A stretch of 64,000 nucleotides of DNA from Candidatus Sysuiplasma acidicola (GTDB taxonomy: Archaea > Thermoplasmatota > Thermoplasmata > Sysuiplasmatales > Sysuiplasmataceae): the NCBI GenBank assembly GCA_019721035.1, contig JAHEAA010000006.1, positions 51,571-115,570 on the forward strand, written 5' to 3'. A program made the position numbers and the translations under genes. A model generated the notes under the pieces. That model was not told the origin of the DNA. It saw only the letters and a list, made by a program, of their open reading frames with translations, and ran no database searches. Within the stretch, counting starts at the first letter, position 1. Each line of letters starts with the position of its first letter. This document shows positions 58,000 to 64,000 of this stretch, piece by piece.

Positions 58000-59616
58000 T
58001 CACTCCCAGGTGGATATATCCAGCTTCGGAAAAATGGGGTGCATCTTTTCGCAGTTTTCGAGGAATTTTCTGTCCTCTTCTTCTGTATCGTTCTTCGAAG
58101 CAATCTCCATGAGTCTGTCGAAGCATCCTGAATGTGCGAGTTGATGTTCGGCGTCATCTTCCGCCTGCATGCCCGGAAAGGCATCCGGGATGCGTGCGTA
58201 ACCTTCCAGAAGCAGGAGTTCTCTTCCCGCCTGTTTTGCGATTCTCTCTTTCGTCCCGGATTTTTTCAAACCCATATTGTGCAGAAGTGCAATGTGCCTG
58301 GCTTCGTAATCGTGAATGCTTTTCAGCAGACTCCGGGACGAATCGTTCCACACGTTATCCTGATTGAGCTCAAATCTGCAGAGTAAATTGCTGAGGCTTA
58401 CTGTTTCCGCCGACACTGTTTCGCGGGCGCATTCTCCAGCTGTCTTCGCTAATATGCCGGAACCGTTCATTTTGCCGAACACTTTCGAAATCCAGCTTGG
58501 TCCTTCATGCCACAGGCTGCCGAAGAGTTCTGCGTCCGCAGCAACTGTGATTACAGCTCCTTCACCCGATAATGATTTTTCTACGACTTCTCCCAGAAAA
58601 TCGGATGCATGCTGCTCTACTCTTGAAGCCGCAGCTTCAGGTGAATACGTTTCTCTGCCTTCTGCAGATGCGCCGTCACGTGCTCTGTGCCAGTACCGTA
58701 TGCCCCCGGGAACGCTCTTTGCGCCTGATTCCAGATAATCGGCGTCTGTGGCGTAGCCGCCTTCACAACGGTGCCACTCCGCGGCAGAAGCAACGGTCCC
58801 TGTAAGTACGGCGAACGTGCCATTACTGCCTTTCAGGATAAATGGGGAATGCAGTTCATGCCCACGTTCAGATAAAACCGGGCGGATAACATCTGCTTCG
58901 CCATTGTCCCAGGCCATATTATTCGAATTCGCATCGGTAATGAAGTATGACAGTCCCGCCGCTGCCACGGCGTCATCGATTGTCTTCCAGGGGGATTTTA
59001 CACCTGCGATGTGCCCGCCTCCATTGCGAAGACCGCGTGGGAGTGCTCCAGGAATCCAGATGCCGCCGGGAGCGTGTCCAACATGCTCCTCGAAAGCTCT
59101 CGCGCCCACCGTGATCTGTGCCCTGATGCATTTCTCGTTTCCAAGCATATGGAGCGAAGGATTGGTGGCAGCAGTCGTCAATAATTCCAGACCACGGCTC
59201 TCAAGTCTTGCGAGTTCCGCCGTTATGTCTCCGCCGATATCATTGAAGAGGAATGTCAGTTCGTCATATTTTTTAAGCCAGTATTCCGCGACTCTCAGTT
59301 TCTCTTTGTTACCAGACTCCGCAAAGTATCTGAGGTCTGAGGTCAGGCTTTTTACGGAGTTGTCCATAAAATGCTCGAAACCCGATCTGAAGCTGCCGTC
59401 TGAAAACAGCGTAAGGAGGGGTGGAGATACAGACATGCTTATGCCAAGTCTTCCCTCATTTTCAGCGATATTCCTGAAGGTCTGAATAATCTGCAGGTAA
59501 CTGTCCCTGACTGTTTCATAAAGCCTGATGTGCGAATACGTCCCGTTTTCGGGGGAGGCCGGATATTCATAATGGGCATTCAGCAGAAGCGATAAGAGGT
59601 GCGGGCCGCTCATCAC
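58000..59616 (-). CDS. GH57-family protein lacking the catalytic nucleophile
   Basis: 538 residues. Fold and order match the GH57 branching-enzyme/amylase group: an early LLNAHYEY element in place of the usual H-x-H-x-P-Y, GISMSVSPPLLTLFSDG, GGIWIPGALPRG (about 184-195), YFITDAN, then GYATDADYLESGAKSVPGGIRYW, VITVAADAELFGSLWHEGPSWI (D361 fits the acid/base Asp) and a helical C-terminus. In active enzymes the motif W-x-P-E holds the nucleophile Glu; here it is IWIPG, with Gly at residue 190. The first His of the H-x-H pair is also gone. So the protein is probably catalytically dead or altered, perhaps a carbohydrate-binding partner. ATG 59616 overlaps the preceding gene's stop by 4 bases. Confidence 0.85.
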   Translation of the reverse strand: MMSGPHLLSLLLNAHYEYPASPENGTYSHIRLYETVRDSYLQIIQTFRNIAENEGRLGISMSVSPPLLTLFSDGSFRSGFEHFMDNSVKSLTSDLRYFAESGNKEKLRVAEYWLKKYDELTFLFNDIGGDITAELARLESRGLELLTTAATNPSLHMLGNEKCIRAQITVGARAFEEHVGHAPGGIWIPGALPRGLRNGGGHIAGVKSPWKTIDDAVAAAGLSYFITDANSNNMAWDNGEADVIRPVLSERGHELHSPFILKGSNGTFAVLTGTVASAAEWHRCEGGYATDADYLESGAKSVPGGIRYWHRARDGASAEGRETYSPEAAASRVEQHASDFLGEVVEKSLSGEGAVITVAADAELFGSLWHEGPSWISKVFGKMNGSGILAKTAGECARETVSAETVSLSNLLCRFELNQDNVWNDSSRSLLKSIHDYEARHIALLHNMGLKKSGTKERIAKQAGRELLLLEGYARIPDAFPGMQAEDDAEHQLAHSGCFDRLMEIASKNDTEEEDRKFLENCEKMHPIFPKLDISTWE

Positions 59617-60374
59617 ACATCATCGCTTCTGCCCGACAGCCCTTTCAGCATTTCCTCCAGGGAGCCGAACTGGACCTTTCTGCCTTCGCTGTCTATCAGT
59701 GCGATGCCCAGAAGCTCATCCCTCTCTATAATCACTCCAGCATCGTATTTTCCCAGTTTCAGCTCTTCCATGAATTCGTCTCTGTTGCGGAGTCCGCCGC
59801 TGTCCATAAGCATCGGATTGAATATTCTATACTCGACGCCGGCCTTTTGCAGCAAGGGCTCAACGACCAGCGAAACCGGATCAGCCTGTGTGTCCACGAG
59901 CACCTTCTTCGCCATCTTCCTATTCATGATTGAGAGGAGATGGTCAACGTAATCCTCTATCCCGTTGGTATACTGCATCAGCGATCCGATATCATTTCTG
60001 GAACACGATTCATCTGCGGTGTCTTGAACAAGCTCTCGTATCTTGAGCAACCCTTCCGCGTGCATGTTCCTTCCGTCCTTGCCGTATACATGTATCTGAA
60101 CCTCATCACGGTAGGATGAAACATACACGGATCCGTCCAGATGCTGGTTTACCGTCCCGTATCTGAGTACCTGACTCGGAACAAGCCTGAAGTCGAGAAC
60201 CTGTGCGCCTCTCGCAACGAGGCCGCTGACTATGCATCTCCTGGCGAACCTGGAAACGGCGTGACCATCTCTGCCGGTGCCTATCGTAGCTCCTTCTCCG
60301 AAGAATTTGGCTATTGCTATCCCTGTTTTCGTAATGTTCAGCGGTTCGTATCTCTCCCACGAATACAGTCTCAT
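59613..60374 (-). CDS. Truncated phosphomannomutase/phosphoglucomutase-like protein
   Basis: 253 residues from ATG 60374 (a longer frame overlaps the upstream gene). It matches the first two domains of alpha-D-phosphohexomutases: GTGRDGHAVSRFARRCIVSGLVARGAQVLDFRLVPSQVLRY corresponds to the (G)-x-G-R-D-x-R........G....G..V...G..P-T-P region. The phosphoserine motif T-A-S-H-N-P is not present: VYVSSYRDEVQIHVYGKDG stands in its place. The metal site of domain II (D-G-D-x-D-R) is replaced by IIERDELLGI. Domains III and IV are missing (usual length about 450). It therefore looks like a non-catalytic subunit. It lies between the sugar nucleotidyltransferase and the GH57-like gene, 5 bases and -4 bases apart. 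Confidence 0.75.
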   Translation of the reverse strand: MRLYSWERYEPLNITKTGIAIAKFFGEGATIGTGRDGHAVSRFARRCIVSGLVARGAQVLDFRLVPSQVLRYGTVNQHLDGSVYVSSYRDEVQIHVYGKDGRNMHAEGLLKIRELVQDTADESCSRNDIGSLMQYTNGIEDYVDHLLSIMNRKMAKKVLVDTQADPVSLVVEPLLQKAGVEYRIFNPMLMDSGGLRNRDEFMEELKLGKYDAGVIIERDELLGIALIDSEGRKVQFGSLEEMLKGLSGRSDDV

Positions 60375-60379
60375 TTTTA

Positions 60380-61465
60380 TCACGTATGCAACATTTTTGT
60401 GCCAGGTCCCAGTCTTGAATGAACCCATATCTTTATGTTGTGGCCGATTCGGCTTCCTTCTCCAATTCTTGTCCTGTCGCCTATGACCACACCCTGATCA
60501 AGGGTTACAGACTTTCCCAGCACCGCTCCTTCGCCGACAATAGCCTCAGATAACACCGAATCGTCACCTATCTCTGTGTTGCTGTATATAACGGAGTGGG
60601 ATATCGTAACATTCTTTCCTAGTGTAACATTGTCCCCAAGGACTGCAAAGCCGTCGATGTCCACCGAGGCCGCTATGGAACAGTTGCTCCCCGTCACCAG
60701 TCTTCCATACTTCATGTCTTCGTATTCAGCGGCCGCAGTATTCCTGAGCCCGGACTCCAGTCTCCCTTCAACCATGTCCCTTGTCGCTCCAAGATATGTG
60801 CTCGGTATACCCACATCGTTCCAGTAGTCGTCGAATGGGTGACCGCCAATGGCCTCTCCTTTTGACAGCATTGCCGGAAACAGGTTCCTGGAGAAATCGA
60901 ATTGTGTCCTCTCCGGTATAAGTTCAAGGACGCCGGGCTCGCAGACATACATTCCCGCATTGACAAGGCTGCTGAACGCCTCCTCCCTCTTTGGTTTTTC
61001 CAGGAATCTCGTCACCCTGTTCATGTCATCCATTATCGCCACACCGTATTGCGACGGATCCCTGACGCTCGAAAGCGCCATTGTTATCTTTGTGCCCATC
61101 GACTCATGTGCACTGATCAGTTTTCTGAAGTCGAGTGTGGTGAGCACATCTGCAGATACGACAATAAACGGCTCATGCAGATCGGACGCCGCATGTTTCA
61201 CCGCCCCGGCTGTCCCGCGCATGATGTTGTTCGTCGTGTATTCCACCTTCATTCCAATGCGCTCGCCATTCCCGAGATGTCTAACGATGCTGTCGGACAG
61301 GTAATCCACAAGCACTGTTGCCTCGTCTATGCCCGCATTTTTCAGGCTCTTCAGCATATGATCGAGTATGGGCTCATTCAGAAGGGGAATCATCGGCTTG
61401 GGTCTTGTTGCGGTGAGCGGAAGCAGTCTTGTGCCTTTGCCTGCGGCCATTACAATGGCTTTCAT
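60380..61465 (-). CDS. Sugar-1-phosphate nucleotidyltransferase with left-handed beta-helix
   Basis: 361 residues. The N-terminal Rossmann-type domain has the pyrophosphorylase motif MAAGKGTRLLPLT and RPKPMIPL (Lys of the nucleotide site), SADVLTTLDF (D of metal site), FLEKPKREEAFSSLVNAGMYVC and YWNDVGIPSTYL. The C-terminal 110 residues are hexapeptide repeats of a left-handed beta-helix (GDNVTLGKNVTISHSVI...). This is the COG1208 type, producing NDP-glucose or GDP-mannose-like donors from sugar-1-phosphate. It is the first gene of a three-gene operon; ATG 61465 has a near-perfect GGAGGTG ribosome site at 61473-61479. Confidence 0.93.
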   Translation of the reverse strand: MKAIVMAAGKGTRLLPLTATRPKPMIPLLNEPILDHMLKSLKNAGIDEATVLVDYLSDSIVRHLGNGERIGMKVEYTTNNIMRGTAGAVKHAASDLHEPFIVVSADVLTTLDFRKLISAHESMGTKITMALSSVRDPSQYGVAIMDDMNRVTRFLEKPKREEAFSSLVNAGMYVCEPGVLELIPERTQFDFSRNLFPAMLSKGEAIGGHPFDDYWNDVGIPSTYLGATRDMVEGRLESGLRNTAAAEYEDMKYGRLVTGSNCSIAASVDIDGFAVLGDNVTLGKNVTISHSVIYSNTEIGDDSVLSEAIVGEGAVLGKSVTLDQGVVIGDRTRIGEGSRIGHNIKIWVHSRLGPGTKMLHT

Positions 61466-61472
61466 TGATGCA

Positions 61473-61479
61473 CACCTCC
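61473..61479 (-). promoter_or_regulatory. Strong Shine-Dalgarno site of the nucleotidyltransferase gene
   Basis: GGAGGTG on the minus strand, 7 bases before ATG 61465, one of the best ribosome sites in the window; a TATA-like GATTAATAC lies at about 61496-61504, so this operon is led rather than leaderless. Confidence 0.6.
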
Positions 61480-62186
61480 ATTGTCAGTTCTCACCGTATT
61501 AATCTTCCCGTCAAACTCCATGCGCTCCCTGGCTTTATGGCCTTTGCGTTGTCGTCAAATACAATCCGAACGAAACCTCATATGCCGCTGCCGTTCAGAC
61601 ATGTTAAGGAAACTATCTAAGCGTCAACGAATATTTCATAATTTTGGCGCTCAACAGTGACAGCGATCAGCCTTCCAGGCTATGGTAACACCTCCACGTG
61701 TGATACATCGTCAGCGTCAACTGTGAAGCAAGATTCACAAAGGCATCGGAGACGATTTGGCAGCTCGAGCCTCGGGTCAAGCGCTTCCAGCGTAACAAAT
61801 AAACTCCTACAGACACACTTTAAGACAGCAGGGAAGACGTTAGCATCATGATTCTTAAGGCTACTCTGCCCATTATTGCATCTTTCGAAAGCGGGCGCAT
61901 ATCAGATCGCGTCAGGGTTGCGAAGAATCGGGTAAAGCCTGACGAAGGCATACAAGGTCTGGAAAGAATCCCGGAAGGTCAGTGAGAGCAACAGTAAGGA
62001 AGATCGGGAGGGCACATGTTCTCAGGGAGGAAAGCATGCTATGGGCACTTTTGGCGAAGCATGTCGGCCTGCCGATTTCAACGATACGGAATGCAGTGAG
62101 TTTCTACAGGAAATCAGGGGAGACGGGCAAAAAGTTCCTGCCACCTATCAAACAGACAATTGCTCGGCGGCGATCATAAAGCAGGC
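61480..62186. other. Stretch with no confident gene
   Basis: About 700 bases. One plus-strand frame from GTG 61982 to 62179 (65 codons) has a helix-turn-helix-like SMLWALLAKHVGLPISTIRNAV and could be a remnant of a DNA-binding or transposase protein; another short frame from ATG 61849 (45 codons) precedes it. Neither is matched to a family by me. No RNA gene or repeat recognised. Confidence 0.35.
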
Positions 62187-62348
62187 TTAACGGCCCCGAT
62201 TCTTTACCAGTTTCTCAATCGCCATGGTGACAGCACTGTTGACAGTGGTGTCATTGTCCACTGTCCAGTATTTGAGTGCTTTATACGACTCTTCGTTCAG
62301 TCTTACTGTTATTTTTCTATATTCCTTCATTGCTTCTTTCATTGCCAT
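62187..62348 (-). CDS. Small ribbon-helix-helix DNA-binding protein
   Basis: 53 residues. EYRKITVRLNEESYKALKYWTVDNDTTVNSAVTMAIEKLV is a ribbon-helix-helix fold: beta strand RKITVRL, helix NEESYKALKYWTV, helix VNSAVTMAIEKLV. Such proteins are dimeric repressors or antitoxins. No partner toxin gene overlaps it. It is divergent from the large surface-protein gene, with two inverted repeats between them (62400-62439 and 62465-62490), which are plausible operators. ATG 62342 is an alternative start that removes two residues. Confidence 0.75.
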   Translation of the reverse strand: MAMKEAMKEYRKITVRLNEESYKALKYWTVDNDTTVNSAVTMAIEKLVKNRGR

Positions 62349-62399
62349 GTCTCGTCTAATGCTGCCAATCCGACCTTGTCAAATTTTCGTTGATATTCC

Positions 62400-62439
62400 A
62401 TAGAGTAGAGTTCTCGGTAACGTCAGACCTCTACTCTAT
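62400..62439. promoter_or_regulatory. Perfect 11-bp inverted repeat with 18-base spacer
   Basis: ATAGAGTAGAG (62400-62410) and CTCTACTCTAT (62429-62439) are exact reverse complements. Position, 50-90 bases before the RHH start and before the surface-protein promoter, suits a two-dimer operator of the RHH protein; a transcribed hairpin is the other reading. Confidence 0.6.
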
Positions 62440-62464
62440 CAAAGATGCTGACGGAAGCCTTTAA

Positions 62465-62490
62465 GTCAACTTTTTCAAGCAAAAGTTGAC
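62465..62490. promoter_or_regulatory. Perfect 10-bp inverted repeat upstream of the surface-protein TATA box
   Basis: GTCAACTTTT (62465-62474) and AAAAGTTGAC (62481-62490) are exact reverse complements around TCAAGC. It ends about 20 bases before the TATA box of the 62572 gene, where activators or repressors of that promoter would be expected. Confidence 0.6.
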
Positions 62491-62508
62491 AGGGTCGCCA
62501 ATCCGGCA

Positions 62509-62518
62509 TATTTATAAA
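62509..62518 (+). promoter_or_regulatory. TATA box of the surface-protein gene
   Basis: TATTTATAAA is about 58 nt before ATG 62572, so the transcript should have a leader of about 30 nt. Confidence 0.6.
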
Positions 62519-62571
62519 GTTGTGTTGCCGTACCTACGGCACATAAATTGCATAATTTGAGAGTGGCTGAA

Positions 62572-64000
62572 ATGAGCGTTGAGCAGAGTCAGAACAGCTC
62601 AGTTATCGTGCAATCGAGAAAAGGGACCATCGGGAACATCTGCAGGAAACTGAGGGCCGTCACGTTCACGGTCCTGTTCCTGCTCGCAGGCATGTTTGTC
62701 ATAGTGCATGTGGCTGCGGGTGTGGCGAAGGCGTCATCGATACCGACGAACTACTACTTTACAGGATACCTTGGGAATGACACGATTTATATGACAACTG
62801 ATCACTCGTTTTATCTTGTAACAAATTCACAGGGCCAAGCTATAGGTAATAGTGCGTATCAGACTGCGAGCAATAGCTCAAATGATATCCCTAATGCTGT
62901 CCAGCTCAATCTGAGCAATAAACCCTACAACGCAACAAACTATTACTATAGTGGTGGTGCAAACAGTGAGTTTGAAGCCGAACTTTTCGTCTCGGGTGTA
63001 GGAGGCGCAAATCAGTATATTTATCAAGCCAGTAGTGACACTTACGGAGCCGCGGGTTTGAAAATCGGGGTGAAGGAAACCATTGGCGGGACAGATCCGG
63101 GTGCAGTTTCTACAGAAATCCAGACCGTGCATAACACTGGTCTGAATATATCCCAAACTTCAACAGGTGAAGGAAAAACTTTGAAAACAGTTGATACCGC
63201 GGTGAATGTGGCTTTGACTGCCGCAGCAGTCGTATTCCCCGAGATAGCGCTTCCTGTTGCAACATATCTTATAATGGATCAATTTGTCGGGCCATCGGGT
63301 GTCCTGAATCAGGGAGCCATGGCCTCCAATACCAATGGCTTTACTGGATCGGGCTCAAGCTGGGAATGGGGAGGAGTTGTCAATGGCAGTACAGTGGTAA
63401 CTTCAGGAAATGAGGCAGCGGGGCACAACGCATATGGTGTGGGGACAATGATTCTGATTACGATAAGCAACTTTCCCTCAGTAGCTTCAAGCGTAGGAGG
63501 GGGCACAATTACTTTATTCACTCAGAATGAATTATTTGAATTGACTAGTAACGGTTTTATGAGTTATTTTAATGGTTCAGGGACTTCAGTAAACATGTAT
63601 CTTGCTCGGGCTGTTTCCATAGGCGGTTATGCCTACTTGCGCTCCGGTGTTCCGGACGCCAACAGTGTCGTCATATTGCAGCAGGACATGGGAGGTGTAA
63701 TCGTTAATTTTGCACTGAAAACAAATGCAACCGGGTATTGGCATTTCTTTGCCGAACCCGGAGCAACATACACACTCTCCGCCAGTTTCTCTAACGCTCT
63801 TGGAACTGTTTCCAAGACTGAACAGATACCTTCCAGCGACACCGGAACAGCTGAGACCGGTGGGAATATAACTGTCTCTCCGATATACATCGGGGCTGGC
63901 GATGTTACAGGTCGTGTAACCGATTCAGCCAACGGTTATCCGATAAGCGGTGCAACCGTTTCCCTGGCTGATTCGAGTGGTTCAGTGTCGACGAAAACCA
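62572..64000 (+). CDS. Large secreted/surface protein with carboxypeptidase-regulatory-like repeats (3' truncated by window edge)
   Basis: At least 476 residues, open to the window edge. A basic head is followed by a hydrophobic segment (about residues 34-56, VTFTVLFLLAGMFVIVHVAAG), then AKAS as a likely signal-peptidase region. The ectodomain is rich in Asn, Ser, Thr and Tyr, with sequons (NDTI, NSSN-like, NLSN, NATN, NTGL-like, NISQ, NGST, NITV). A second hydrophobic stretch (about 211-235, VNVALTAAAVVFPEIALPVATYL) may dip into the membrane. From about residue 350, tandem beta-sandwich repeats begin: GGYAYLRSGVPDANSVVILQ and GDVTGRVTDSANGYPISGATVSL, the carboxypeptidase-regulatory/Cna-B type. 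Looks like an archaeal adhesion or S-layer-associated protein. Confidence 0.8.
   Translation, partial: MSVEQSQNSSVIVQSRKGTIGNICRKLRAVTFTVLFLLAGMFVIVHVAAGVAKASSIPTNYYFTGYLGNDTIYMTTDHSFYLVTNSQGQAIGNSAYQTASNSSNDIPNAVQLNLSNKPYNATNYYYSGGANSEFEAELFVSGVGGANQYIYQASSDTYGAAGLKIGVKETIGGTDPGAVSTEIQTVHNTGLNISQTSTGEGKTLKTVDTAVNVALTAAAVVFPEIALPVATYLIMDQFVGPSGVLNQGAMASNTNGFTGSGSSWEWGGVVNGSTVVTSGNEAAGHNAYGVGTMILITISNFPSVASSVGGGTITLFTQNELFELTSNGFMSYFNGSGTSVNMYLARAVSIGGYAYLRSGVPDANSVVILQQDMGGVIVNFALKTNATGYWHFFAEPGATYTLSASFSNALGTVSKTEQIPSSDTGTAETGGNITVSPIYIGAGDVTGRVTDSANGYPISGATVSLADSSGSVSTKT

Noticed and set aside
58817..59485. 222-codon plus-strand frame over the GH57-like gene
   Set aside because: Low-complexity antisense frame within a gene with clear family motifs.
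1..64000. CRISPR arrays, rRNA genes, complete prophage or defence islands
   Set aside because: No regularly spaced repeats, no rRNA-like segments and no cas, restriction or phage structural genes recognised by eye.

Overview
The window looks like the chromosome of an archaeon of the class Thermoplasmata or a close relative, of mid G+C content. The supporting signs are archaeal ribosomal protein S17e, an archaeal tRNA-C56 2'-O-methyltransferase (Trm56), a split tRNA-Ala gene with a bulge-helix-bulge intron, an SMC-ScpA-ScpB operon, a two-domain protein disulfide oxidoreductase, DoxD/DoxX proteins, an HTH-10 regulator, and TATA boxes about 26 nt upstream of many start codons (leaderless mRNAs). 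Species assignment is not possible from the sequence alone. Genes inside operons tend to have GGAGG-type ribosome sites or ATGA overlaps; first genes tend to be leaderless.

Layout. 0-6 kb: the end of a dihydrodipicolinate synthase-family aldolase, membrane proteins, a PadR-regulated ABC-2 exporter with a striking operator, and an MFS carrier. 6-11 kb: a small barrel-like protein, aldo/keto reductase, amino-acid permease and glycosyltransferase 2. 11-16 kb: the condensin operon smc-scpA-scpB. 16-19 kb: DUF488 protein, tRNA-Arg(GCG), MFS carrier, S17e, thioredoxin-like protein. 19-26 kb: a large receiver/PAS/GAF sensor kinase, a MarR-regulated ABC-2 exporter, and an LD-carboxypeptidase-like protein. 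26-31 kb: a sparse, A+T-richer region with predicted surface or membrane proteins, an intron-containing tRNA-Ala(TGC) and a zinc-ribbon membrane protein. 31-38 kb: PRC-barrel protein, Trm56, an HTH regulator, a polyprenol-kinase-like membrane protein, a GT4 glycosyltransferase convergent with a HAD phosphatase, a DUF1028 protein, a decayed IS630-type transposase, and a nitrilase. 38-47 kb: a giant Lhr-family helicase, MoaA, a triple zinc-ribbon protein, and a CAU tRNA. 47-48.5 kb: a scar of mobile DNA beside that tRNA (nonsense-mutated VapB and VapC, small membrane protein, integrase C-terminal fragment). 48.5-58 kb: thioesterase, tandem DoxX protein, HTH-10 regulator, PDO, class V aminotransferase, DedA, SDR, gamma-carbonic-anhydrase-like protein, small membrane proteins and an MFS carrier. 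58-61.5 kb: an operon of sugar nucleotidyltransferase, truncated phosphohexomutase-like protein and GH57-like protein, the last two lacking recognisable catalytic residues. 61.5-64 kb: a small RHH repressor, two perfect inverted repeats, and the start of a large surface protein that runs off the window.

The most unusual items are the 58-61.5 kb sugar operon with two apparent pseudoenzymes, the 1.8-thousand-residue Lhr helicase, the PadR operator, the two decayed mobile remnants, and the RHH/inverted-repeat/surface-protein control region at the right end. I did not find CRISPR arrays, rRNA genes, or an obvious complete defence or prophage system.
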